This document shows, piece after piece, positions 23,980-35,151 of a DNA stretch of 64,000 nucleotides (positions within the stretch are counted from its first letter, which is position 1; every line of letters starts with the position of its first letter). Position numbers and translations under genes: made by a program. Source of the DNA: Trifolium pratense (taxonomy: Eukaryota > Streptophyta > Magnoliopsida > Fabales > Fabaceae); contig NC_060063.1 in assembly GCF_020283565.1 (NCBI RefSeq), forward strand, positions 20,960,720 through 21,024,719, read 5' to 3'. The notes under the pieces are model-generated. The model was given only the letters and a program-made list of their open reading frames with translations, was not told where the DNA came from and searched no databases.

Positions 23980-23981
23980 AT

Positions 23982-23993
23982 TGGTATCAGAGC
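23982..23993 (+). other. Element B primer binding site
   Basis: TGGTATCAGAGC, two bases after the LTR end, for initiator-Met tRNA. It is duplicated at 29840-29851 after the second LTR. Confidence 0.9.
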
Positions 23994-26900
23994 CCCGTTG
24001 TCTTCGGACTGTGTGGGTTATGTGTCGATCAGAGCAGGTCTGTGCAGTCAGACCAAGTGAGTGTTGTGTGTCAGTCGTGTTTGTCTAACAATTTTGTTGT
24101 GTTTGTTTTGTGAAATGACTTATGCTGTTCATTTAGGAACTATGAGTGGTGCGAATTGGATTAAATTATCCATTCTTTTGTTGAGTAGTGGTGTGAGTGC
24201 TATACTTCTATGTTTATAATAGTTGTATATGCTTAGAGTTTAACCTTTGTGTAGTTTAAACTTGGTTGATTGATGCTTATTTGCTAATTGTTGATGATCC
24301 GGCATGATGTAAAACTGCATGTGACGATCCGGCATGATATAAAACTGCATTTGGTAATGATTTGAAATAATTTTAAAAACTAATATTATTTCTTAAAGAT
24401 TTTGGTGAAAATATAGAGTTATTTTCTTTTGGGTGAGTGAAAATTAAATTTTCAAAATGGTGAGAAGAGTAGGATATTAATGTGTCCTGGTATGTGTTTG
24501 TTACATGTTTGTTTATAACATGTGCTAGATGATTACTAGGCATTTGAATTGCTATGCGTTTTATGAGTAAAAACATGAAGATCTCATAATTCTATGTCGT
24601 GATTGTTGATGCATGATTCTAATTGTGCTTTCAAGTCTATAATGATGTTATATGCTTGATGTTTTGGATTTTGTGGATTAGTGAGTCGAGAAAATGAGAG
24701 TTTAGTGAGCATAAGTTCAAAACCGTAGCAGAGCACCCAGATTTTTTTGGATGTGCTCGCTAGGCGAAGAATGAACCTCGCTGAGTCTCGCTAAGTCTTG
24801 CTAAATCTTGTGAATGTTTTTGACTTGTCTCGCCGGGAGCTCGCTAGCTTTTGCTAAGCGAGGGAGCCAGACAAGAAATTTATTTTGTTGACGTCTTGTT
24901 CTGAGTTGATTGAATGTGAGTATGAATTATTGCTATGCAATGTTCATTTTTCTTGTGTTGTTTTGACTTCCTAACTTTGAGAAGTGAGGGAAGTATAGGT
25001 TACTTGAATGCTTGCATGAATTTGTGTTAGTGTTTAGGTATCGTGGGTTAGGTTTTGTCCCTTGTATGCGACATGCGTGTAAACGATGTCGATACTAGTT
25101 TCTTCTTAGGAAGAATATGTTTAGAGACGATAGAACCGTTAGGTGTGAGCACCAGAAGTTCTAGTGGAAGAGTGTAGGTGGGTTTGAGATGAGTGGGGGA
25201 GTAGGTTATATCCCTCCGAGATGTTTCGAACGTGAGAAGATTGGATGAGTAGAGATGTTCTTGAAGCAGAATATTCAGGAGTTGGTGACGTTGTTCGAAG
25301 TGGAATGAATGAGAGCAACAAGTTGTGAGAAACTACTAGAAGAGAAGTTGTCGGACCAAGTGTTTCGCCGTAGGGGCGTTAGTGAGATTGGTTAAGTGGA
25401 ATGAAGAGAATTCGAGACGATTGAGGATCATGTGTTGCACTAGAAGTATGGAGGCGTTGTTTGTGTGGACCAAAGTAGAAGTACCTATTCTATTAGTAGG
25501 AGTCGAATATGTAGAAAAGGAAGTGATTAAGATTCTTGAGGAGATGATGATTTTGAATTAAGTTGTCATCCAAGTGGATCGGATGTTGTAGCAGACGCTT
25601 GATTAAAGAAGTTTGTGGATAGATTAGTACTCATAGTAAAAGAGGTGGAATTGGTTGAAAGATTTGGAGTTCTAAGTCTAGTGTGCGAGGTGATTTCTAG
25701 AAAGTATGACGTTGTGTATGTTTGAAATGATTAGTCATTTCTTGAGAAGATTGGAGAACTTGGGAAATAGATGTTAAGATTAGTGGACCGTTGGTGTTAA
25801 CTAATCGAGGAAAGGAAGTAGGTTTTAAAATAGGACTAGAATGGAATTAAGAGGCATGGTGATAGGATGAGTATGATTGTTGAATCATTGGAAGTAAAGA
25901 TTGTATGAATAATCGAGTTTATTCGAAGATGGAAGTAGGATAACGATTCGAAGGATTTTGTGAGAGGCTTGTCGAAGAAAGAGTGATTGGATTTGGATAA
26001 TGACCGGACAATTAGTGTCGCATGTCGAGCGAGATCGTAAATTCTTGGAGGTTGAGATGAAGCTAAGTGAGTAGTAACGTCTTAGAATGATTTGAAATAT
26101 GAAAGTTAGCCGTTGGAGAACGTGCAGAGATGAGTAATATGAGATCATGTTGGAAGTGACTTGTGCTAGGTGAGAATTTGCGAAAAGGATTACCGCACAT
26201 GTGAGTAGATGTTGTGTTTGAGCACATATAGTGAGGAGTTGAAGGCGATGCCTAAGACAAGTGTCGGAGAGCATTTTGTAGTGCCCACAAGATAAGAGTG
26301 AGTAAGTATTTGCTAAGGAATTTGGATTTATGGAATAGGAAAGTCAGTGGAGACTAGTGTTGTTAGATGCATCGTGGATGTTGGTGTAGTATGGTCGTAA
26401 TTGGTGACAATGAAGTAAAGGAATTTAAATTTTTTTTCGTCATAAATGATGGAATGGTAGTGATTTGATGTATAACTTAAAGTGTATTTTTGGACGAGAA
26501 TTTTTGGAAATTTTCTAGAGATGTCATATTGAGAGTAGACAAGGAGTCATTAGTAAGAATACTAAGACAAAGGTTGATAGAATTTAATGGATAGAATTAG
26601 ATGGAATGACGAGTATTGGAGTTTTTGAGGATTAAATTCAAGAGTTTGATTTTGGTATCGAATGTACTAAGGAAGAGTTTAAAGATAGCTATCCATAGAG
26701 AGATGATGATAGGTAGAGGTCAGAGGTGAATAAGAAACCGATGGGTGAATAAACAGAGAAGAGTATGTTGGTTGCAATGCAAGATTATGGGGAACATGGA
26801 TAGATGGATTGTGGGTGAATTGAAAATGTCGTTTGGAATTAACGAGATGGAAGTTATCATTGTTTGGAGAACCAATCCTAGGCAGTGGCCTAATTTTGAA

Positions 26901-27591
26901 GTAATGAATTACAAAAAGATTAAGGAGAAGTGGTATTGGAAAATGTTTGCGTTAAGGAATGCAAATATTAGTTAAGAGATTACTCGGGAATAGAATAGTT
27001 GTATCGAGATTCGACTCAATGATTGGAGATATATGAGAAAAGGAATTTGACGGTTAGAGATTGTAGTTTTTAGCATGTGCCAATGAAGTTTGAGAATGTT
27101 GGTCATCAACTGAATGTTGAGATGGCATTATAGAATGATAAGTTGGAATAAAATTCGAATATGAATAAGTGATGTAGCACAGTTAAGTGATTCATGAGGG
27201 AATCAAAGATTTATGAGAATTATGGAGTTGTGGAAGTATTCCGCCGAAGTATCTTTTCGGAGTGTGTTCGATTGGTTGTACCTATTTTAGGGTAACGTTG
27301 TTAGGCCGTAGAATGGGAATCTATGGATGTTTCGTGCGAAGTGGACGTTTTAGCGGTTTGATAAGAATGGTTTATGCCGATATCATGATTGTTGACTATC
27401 TATCGACAAATTGAGGAACTGGCCGTCCTTGATCTCTTGTTGATAAATAGACAAAAATTGTGTTGGATGGGATAAATTAATTTTGTCAAACATAGTAATG
27501 TGTAGTGTTTTGAGCGTTACGTTGGAGGGTCGGATACAGGAGTTATCCAGAGTTGTTTTAGTAGCGTAATTTTCGAGGGCGAAAATCTTCT

Positions 27592-27605
27592 AAGTGAGGG
27601 AGAGT
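27592..27605 (+). other. Element B polypurine tract
   Basis: Purine-rich AAGTGAGGGAGAG directly before the second LTR, preceded by a GAGGGCGAAAATCTTC context typical of Tekay/Del-type elements. Confidence 0.8.
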
Positions 27606-29837
27606 TGTAACGACCCAAATTTATTATTCACTATTTAAGTGTTTAATTATTTGGTGATGTGGTTTTTAAGTAAGATAGTAACTTTAAGTTATTTATCGAG
27701 AGTTTTAGTTAACGAGCGAGTTAGTGAGAGTTAACGTGAGTTGGGCCAAGCTATTGGGCTTGAGGCCCATTGGGCCTTGTGAGCTAGGGGGCGCTATTTA
27801 GCCCTTGTAGTGAGAGAAAGTCTCACTTTTTGTTGTTCTTGGAGAAGTAGAGAGAAGGGAGAGCAAGAGGAGAGCTTGAGCAAGAGAGATCAAGAGCAAT
27901 CGTCGAGCTTTCTTCGGATCTAAGGTAAGAGAGTAGATTTCATATTCGTGGGTGACTCGAGGAAGGGGAGAATGTCGATTTCTCCTGACCCGAACTTCCT
28001 CCACCCCATTTTCGTTTTAGTGTGAATGGATTTTCTTAATGGAAATCGATTCTAAGGTTCATAACATGCTTAATATGCTTTTATCATGATGTATGAACGA
28101 ATTTATTGGATAAAAATGAGAATTTGTTGATGTTTGAGCAAGAACATTGGTATTTATGAGTTTTTGAGTAAAAGTGTAGAATCACTACTTTTTGATGTGT
28201 TTTGTTGTAGATCGGTGAAATGAACTGACCTTTTATGTTTATATACATGTTATATGCTTGAAAACAAACTTATTTGGGATTTGGAACATCAAAAATGGGA
28301 TTTTTGGGTGGATTTATGCTCAAACCCGTAGCAGAACTCCTGTGGCTAGCATACTGGCTGGGCCAGCCTTGCAGCGAGGTCTGGCTTTCACTGGCTGAAG
28401 CCAGTAAGCCCCGGGTTCCTGCTAGTTTTTTTCTGGCTTTCTCTGGCTGAAGCCAGTAAGCCACGGGTTCCTGCTAGCTTTCTCTGGCTTTCTCTGGCTG
28501 AAGCCACCATGACAGACTAGAACTTATTTTGTTGATGTTTTAAAGTGCAATTAGGCACTTGTAACATGGATTTAAGGTATCCTAACATGCAATTAGGTGT
28601 TTATAACCATGATTAATTGTATTGTGATGATAGTTGTTGATTATATTTGTGGAATATGACTGTGTTGATGATGTTTGTTTAAATGTCAAAAGAAGTATAT
28701 TAAGGTGTTAATCAACTTAATAAAGAAGGATATCGAATTATGTTATTCGATAAAGACGTATATTAAGGTATAGTGTTATCTTAATAAAGACGGAATGTTG
28801 GATAGTGTTCCACATTTATAAATGACGAGCTTAATGCTAATTAAAATGATTGTGAGTGAATTCATGAAAAACATATACATGCATTCATGAATTGTTGTTG
28901 TATATTGGCTTGTCCAATAAAGACGGATATCGAACTATATTTGTTCGATAAAGACGAATATTAGAGGTGAGATACTCTAATAAAGACGATGGTACCACAT
29001 GCATTAGAGGTGTCTAGAGGACATAACATGAATGTGAAGCATTAGATTGCATTAGGGATTATGTGTGCATTTTATGATAAATGATGTTTGACACATACTT
29101 GGTAAATGTTGATTGTTAATCCGTATGTGAGGAGCAGAGTCCGTCATGACTATAAAATGAACAACGCAGGGTCCGTCATGACCATAATCTGAACAATGTA
29201 TTTGTGGTGATAGATTACATTAGGAACTTTATGTATATTCCTATTTGTAACCGAGTTATGTGATATTTGTGGATGTTTTGGTATTGTCCGAGACGACGTG
29301 AAACTATATGTTTGGTGTATTTTGTGGATGATTGATTATGTGATAAATGAAGTATATGCATGATATATGAATATGCATGAATGATGGTGATGTATATGTA
29401 TAATATATGATTATGCATGTTGTTATGAAGAAGTGTTTAAGTACCATTTACTTACACTTGTATATTTTGAGTATGTTGTCTAACTCTCTTTTATGTGTTA
29501 TGTGCTGAACCGTTGGGGGTGCAGATTCACAGGTTTGTGGTATTCGATGTCGAGTCGTCGGTGAAGCTCCGCTCTGATTGTGACACGGGAAAAAGGGTTT
29601 TATATTGTATATAAAGTCTATTGCCTAGGTTGTTTTGTATAATCAATAAATATATTATTTGATTCAAAGATTTGTATAAACAAGCATTTTTACTAATTAA
29701 CTACATTAGTATAATTTTGATTGTAGAGTGTAATACTCGAACCGATATTCAATAAACAAACTTTGATTTTCCGTTGCGTATTTTGAAAAAGATTTATAAT
29801 GGTAGAATTTTAGTAAATAATGGGTTTGGGTGTTACA
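27606..29837 (+). repeat. Element B second LTR
   Basis: 2,232 bp, same length as 21748-23979, with about four substitutions seen by eye (for example near 27909, 28022, 29404 and 29725). It is followed by another PBS and internal sequence rather than by a target duplication. Confidence 0.94.
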
Positions 29838-31208
29838 ATTGGTATCAGAGCCCCGTTGTCTTCGGACTGTGTGGGTTATGTGTCGATCAGAGCAGGTCTG
29901 TGCAGTCAGACCAAGTGAGTGTTGTGTGTCAGTCGTGTTTGTCTAACAATTTTGTTGTGTTTGTTTTGTGAAATGACTTATGCTGTTCATTTAGGAACTA
30001 TGAGTGGTGCGAATTGGATTAAATTATCCATTCTTTTGTTGAGTAGTGGTGTGAGTGCTATACTTCTATGTTTATAATAGTTGTATATGCTTAGAGTTTA
30101 ACCTTTGTGTAGTTTAAACTTGGTTGATTGATGCTTATTTGCTAATTGTTGATGATCCGGCATGATGTAAAACTGCATGTGACGATCCGGCATGATATAA
30201 AACTGCATTTGGTAATGATTTGAAATAATTTTAAAAACTAATATTATTTCTTAAAGATTTTGGTGAAAATATAGAGTTATTTTCTTTTGGGTGAGTGAAA
30301 ATTAAATTTTCAAAATGGTGAGAAGAGTAGGATATTAATGTGTCCTGGTATGTGTTTGTTACATGTTTGTTTATAACATGTGCTAGATGATTACTAGGCA
30401 TTTGAATTGCTATGCGTTTTATGAGTAAAAACATGAAGATCTCATAATTCTATGTCGTGATTGTTGATGCATGATTCTAATTGTGCTTTCAAGTCTATAA
30501 TGATGTTATATGCTTGATGTTTTGGATTTTGTGGATTAGTGAGTCGAGAAAATGAGAGTTTAGTGAGCATAAGTTCAAAACCGTAGCAGAGCACCCAGAT
30601 TTTTTTGGATGTGCTCGCTAGGCGAAGAATGAACCTCGCTGAGTCTCGCTAAGTCTTGCTAAATCTTGTGAATGTTTTTGACTTGTCTCGCCGGGAGCTC
30701 GCTAGCTTTTGCTAAGCGAGGGAGCCAGACAAGAAATTTATTTTGTTGACGTCTTGTTCTGAGTTGATTGAATGTGAGTATGAATTATTGCTATGCAATG
30801 TTCATTTTTCTTGTGTTGTTTTGACTTCCTAACTTTGAGAAGTGAGGGAAGTATAGGTTACTTGAATGCTTGCATGAATTTGTGTTAGTGTTTAGGTATC
30901 GTGGGTTAGGTTTTGTCCCTTGTATGCGACATGCGTGTAAACGATGTCGATACTAGTTTCTTCTTAGGAAGAATATGTTTAGAGACGATAGAACCGTTAG
31001 GTGTGAGCACCAGAAGTTCTAGTGGAAGAGTGTAGGTGGGTTTGAGATGAGTGGGGGAGTAGGTTATATCCCTCCGAGATGTTTCGAACGTGAGAAGATT
31101 GGATGAGTAGAGATGTTCTTGAAGCAGAATATTCAGGAGTTGGTGACGTTGTTCGAAGTGGAATGAATGAGAGCAACAAGTTGTGAGAAACTACTAGAAG
31201 AGAAGTTG
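29838..31208 (+). pseudogene. Second, truncated copy of the element B internal region
   Basis: Repeats 23980-25350 with no difference that I noticed, including PBS, 30-bp repeats and the CTCGCTA cluster. It stops at 31208, inside the reverse-transcriptase-like remnant. The following bases copy a 14-bp word found 66 bp upstream before Athila-type sequence takes over. Confidence 0.9.
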
Positions 31209-32214
31209 GTGACGTTGATTGATTGATCTGCTAGCACGATCTCCTTTACATAGTTAGTATCGAGCTCCCTAATCTCCCATTTCTTTGCGAACTTCAGTGG
31301 CATTAGATTGATGTTGGAGCCTAAGTCACAAAGGGCTCTTCCTTGCAACTTTCCCAAATAGAAGGGTATGGTAAATGTTCCAGGGTCATGTCGCTTAAGG
31401 GGGAGTTTTCTTTCTATATTCAGTGTTTCAACTAGAGTTTCCTCATACTATTCCTCTAACTCCTCCATAAACTCGTCATATGCTTCCTCCAGAGTCAGCC
31501 CTAGCTGTTTGAACCATTTTTGTAGTTGTCTTAGCTCCTTCTCATCCTTCTTCCATTTGTCTTCAGCCGTTTCAGTTCTTACTCCAACAGCCTTATATGC
31601 TTCCTTTGTAGGTTTGTCAACTGTATTTCCAGCATAATCTTTTGAGAAATTCGTGATTAGCTTGGTCAACTGTCCTATATGAGTTTCCAGATTTTTGATT
31701 GAGGCCCCTTGATTAACAGTAGTTGTTGCATATTCTCAAAGTTTGTCTGGCTTATTTTGACGAATTGGTTGAATGCCTCTTCCAAAGGTGATGGTTTCCG
31801 TGGTTGTTGGGCCTGTTGTGCTCCTTGAGCAGAGCTTTGGTTCCACCTAGGATTTTGATTACCCCAGCCTGAGTATGGACTCGGTCGTCCCATGAATTTG
31901 GCGTACTCTTCGTCAGAGATTCCTTCAGGAACGCAGTAACCATTGAGATGATTCTCATGACAAAAGTCACACATTTCGTGGACTTTCTTCACCTCGGCCC
32001 CTAGGGTGGCCTTTTCCAGCTTCATTTTTAGTAGGTCTATCTCCTTTTGATAAGCAGTTTCTTTGTCCAGTTGCAGCATTCTAGCAGGTTTAGAAGTTCG
32101 GTCGTTGCTCATGTTGTATTCGTTCTGGCACATTTGTTCAATGAGCTCCTTTACTTCTTCTGCGGTTTTTGTGTTGATCGATCTTCCAGCTGAGGCGTCA
32201 AGGTGCATCCTGTG
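31209..32214 (-). pseudogene. Athila-type Ty3-gypsy gag C-terminus and protease fragment
   Basis: Minus-strand fragment, read from about 32223 down to 31209. It contains LDASAGRS, then a zinc-binding CDFCHENHLNGYC followed by a Gly/Gln/Asn-rich tail, and near 31340-31290 the aspartic-protease segment ALCDLGSNINLMPLKF. This order is typical of Athila-lineage gag-PR. The gag part (182 codons) and the following 73- and 74-codon frames are separated by stops and frame changes, so it is broken. Both ends are truncated: B on one side, a tandem array on the other. No LTR is visible. Confidence 0.82.
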
Positions 32215-33511
32215 TTGTAACACACTGTTGCACTTAGACGACTAAAATCACAACAAAAGAAAAAACTAAAAAACTTGGTTATGTGAAAATCACTTATTTA
32301 TATTAAACGAAAGGAAAATAAAATGCGGAGGGGTGATTTTAGGCCCAAAAAAGACCTAAAAAATGGGCAAAACGCCGCACTAATTTACATTGAAAATAAA
32401 TTTACTTACCACGTCTTTTGCCAACACTGTAAAAAATTGAGAAAAACGCCGCACCAATCGAACGACGACTAACACACTGCCGCACTTAGACGACTAAAAT
32501 CACAACAAAAGAAAAAATTCAAAAACTTGGTTATGTGAAAATCACTTATTTAGATTAAACAGGAGGAAAATAAAATGTGGAGGAGTGATTTTAGGCCCAA
32601 AAAAGACCTAAAAAACTGGGCAAAACGCCGCACTTATTTACATTGAAAATAAAAAACTGGGCAAAACGTCTCACCAATCGGACGACGACTAACACACTGC
32701 CGCACTTAGACGACTAAAATCACAACAAAAGAAAAAACTAAAAAACTTGGTTATGTGAAAATCACTTATTTAGATTAAACAAGAGGAAAATAAAATGCGG
32801 AAGGGTGATTTTAGGCCCAAAAAAGACCTTAAAAATTGGGCAAAACACCGCACTTATTTACATTGAAAATAAATTTACTTACCACGTCTTTTGCCAACAC
32901 TGTAAAAAACTGGGCAAAACGCCGCACCAATCGGACGACGACTAACACACTGCCGCACTTAGACGACTAAAATCACAACAAAAAAAACTAAAAAACTTGG
33001 TTATGTGAAAATCACTTATTTAGATCAAACAAGAGGAAAATAAAATGCGGAGGGGTGATTTTATGCCCAAAAAAGACCTAAAAAATGGGCAAAACGCCGC
33101 ACTTATTTACATTGAAAATAATTTTACTTACCACGTCTTTTGCCAACACTATAAAAATTTGGGCAAAACGCTACACCAATCGGACGACGACTAACACACT
33201 GCCGCACTTAGACGACTAAAATCACAACAACAAAAAACTAAAAAACTTGGTTATGTGAAAATCACTTATTTAGATCAAACAAGAGGAAAATAAAATGCGG
33301 AGGGGTGATTTTAGGCCCAAAAAAGACCTAAAAAATGGGCAAAACACCGCACTTATTTACATTGAAAATAATTTTACTTACCACGTCTTTTGCCAACACT
33401 ATAAAAAATTGGGCAAAACGCTGCACCAATCGGACGACGACTACCACACTTAGACGACTAAAATCATAACAAAAGAAAAAAACTAAAAAACTTGGTTATG
33501 TGAAAATCACT
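32215..33511. repeat. Tandem array with a unit of about 250 bp, about five units
   Basis: The word CACTTAGACGACTAAAATCA starts at 32231, 32483, 32703, 32956, 33205 and 33447, giving spacings of 252, 220, 253, 249 and 242 bp. Units share GTGATTTTAGGCCCAAAAAA, CACGTCTTTTGCCAACACT and GGGCAAAACGCCGCAC. The 220-bp unit has lost the CACGTCTTTTGCC part. No coding frame. It may be a short satellite or an array inside a larger element (Helitron or gypsy untranslated region); I do not recognise the family. Confidence 0.9.
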
Positions 33512-33827
33512 TAATAATTAGAAGGACTTCATGTTCTAACCATGTTAATTAATTGTCAAATCAATTACGACCTTTCCATAGTAGAAACACTTTTCCAAGG
33601 TCAACTATATGATTTGATATCATATTAACGGACGACATGCTTACAAAAAGACATTAGTTAAGTAATAACTTCAATTTCTAATTATTAATATTTTAATATC
33701 CATTTATTTCAGTATATCTTACATTTTTTTATTTTGATTTTTTTTGTAGGATTTACAAAAACCCTTTAGCCAATTCATAAGATTATATGGATTCGACGAA
33801 TTAAAAATGTGTATCGATGATGGTCGA
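33512..33827. other. AT-rich flank between tandem array and element E
   Basis: Unassigned AT-rich DNA. GTCGA at 33823-33827 is the left target duplication of E, so this stretch was contiguous with 42018 onward before E inserted. A T-rich run ending TTTTTTGTAG near 33750 resembles a splice acceptor, but no exon can be supported after it. Confidence 0.5.
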
Positions 33828-35137
33828 TGTTGGGAAATCGTTTCATAAAACACTTTTATAAACGCAGCGGAATTTTAAAATTAAAATTTCCCATCAACGG
33901 ATTCTTGTGAATGAGCATGATCAGGTCTAAAATATTACCTTTGAAGAACAAATGTGTGGCCGCCTTTCTTGATCACAAGCACCGCACTTGCAGCACCTCC
34001 ACTTAGTCCACACGAACAGGAACCTTCGATCTCACAAGTGGTAGCTGTTCTTGGATGAAGGCTGAGGGAATTTTGTGTAGTTTAGGGTTTAGAGAAATTC
34101 AGAATTTCTCTAAATTCAGTTAGGGTTTCTAAAAACGTAACTATTGAACTTCATAAGGCTCTATTTATAGAGTTTCTTATGAGGTCTTTAGTTTACACGA
34201 AATTGGGCTTCTCAAGCCCAATGACCGTTTTTCACTAACTGCACCCCCACAATAAGTCTTACTTATTTTTTCCTTCTTAACTGTCCTTATGTGTGTGACC
34301 CTGTAGGTTCTTATGACGTTGGCAATAATATTAATCGTAATATTATAAACAGTGAGCGGTATCTAGCAATACATCACTGTTACCCAAGTCACAGGAATGT
34401 CACGTGATCTGACTAACCTTTCCGTGATAAATATCTTGTGCACAATTACCCCTTTGTCCTCATGTCTATATTGAACACAAGGCATAGTATGTCATCCTTG
34501 TCTAGTTCAATATTGGGCCCATAGACATATCTCCCGTTATGTAGGAGGGACAAATTCCATCTAGGTCACTCATGTCCCTCAGCATGATTCGTGGGATACC
34601 CATCAACTAACTTTATAATTATCCAGTTACGGATAACGTTTGAATGGCAACAAGGTATTACACTCCTGCATCTAGGGTACATAGTGGTTTCAGGTCGAAG
34701 GGTGGAATACACCTTTTATCACTATGAGAAAACTTATGACATTTCATAACACTCTATGTAGTATTCTCATGGTGGGTCAATCCGATATAAAGTTACCCTT
34801 AACATTTATATCTATGTGAAGACTTGATAACTCATTATCCATGATCAGTGAGATATGATCATCAGTCTACCAACATAATAGTCTTTATGCTTTAACGTTA
34901 TCCCATTTCACAATAAAGCTTGACTATGGATATGTTTAAGAATAGTGTTCTTATATTCATTGGAATCTCACGATTAAGTCATACTTAATGTTCCATAAGT
35001 GAACTGACTATTCTAGGGACTTTATCATTTTAACATATATATAATTAATAAAGAAAAGCCTTTTATTTGATAAGTAAATTATTCAATACATTTATTATGC
35101 AATTATAAATAATTGGCCTCTAGGGCTTACACCAACA
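33828..35137 (-). repeat. Element E 3' LTR
   Basis: Direct repeat of 40703-42012 in minus orientation. Its outer end follows GTCGA, and its inner end abuts the purine tract. Confidence 0.94.
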
Positions 35138-35150
35138 ATCTCCCACTAGC
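35138..35150 (-). other. Element E polypurine tract
   Basis: Minus-strand GCTAGTGGGAGAT directly before the 3' LTR. Confidence 0.85.
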
Positions 35151-35151
35151 A

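Larger units (their letters stand above)
23980..27605 (+). pseudogene. Element B internal region: decayed Tekay-like pol
   Basis: No long open frame. Pol remnants can be read in shifting frames on the plus strand: a reverse-transcriptase N-terminal-like stretch around 25330-25400 (GPSVSP), and DVVADA at 25582-25599, which in Tekay pol follows RNase H. They are only about 200 bp apart, so the RT/RNase H core is deleted. The 2 kb after it has the right size for integrase but is too decayed to read. The part before 25250 shows no gag; instead it holds two copies of the 30-bp CATGATATAAAACTGCAT-type repeat (about 24292-24350) and a cluster of CTCGCTA words (about 24735-24865). Small open frames here are unconvincing. 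Confidence 0.68.
21748..31208 (+). mobile_element. Non-autonomous Tekay-like element B, LTR-internal-LTR-partial internal
   Basis: Plus-strand relative of element A. LTR 21748-23979, internal 23980-27605, LTR 27606-29837, then a second copy of the first 1,371 bp of the internal region (29838-31208), which ends abruptly. The whole block 21748-25350 recurs at 27606-31208 with a constant offset of 5,858 bp and only about four differences noticed in the LTRs. PBS copies lie at 23982-23993 and 29840-29851, and one purine tract at 27592-27605. The simplest readings are unequal recombination between LTR elements or a tandem dimer, followed by deletion of the right end. No intact gag or pol. Confidence 0.9.

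Noticed and set aside
26745..26975. 76-codon frame in element B's internal region
   Set aside because: Lies in the part expected to be decayed integrase but shows no recognisable motif, and the second internal copy is truncated before it; kept only as part of the decayed region.
32215..33511. CRISPR-like interpretation of the repeated units
   Set aside because: Units of about 250 bp are contiguous tandem copies without unique spacers, in plant nuclear DNA full of LTR retrotransposons.
33740..33830. Exon of a host gene after a splice-acceptor-like TTTTTTGTAG
   Set aside because: No reading frame of convincing length or similarity continues across the element E target site (33827 joined to 42018).
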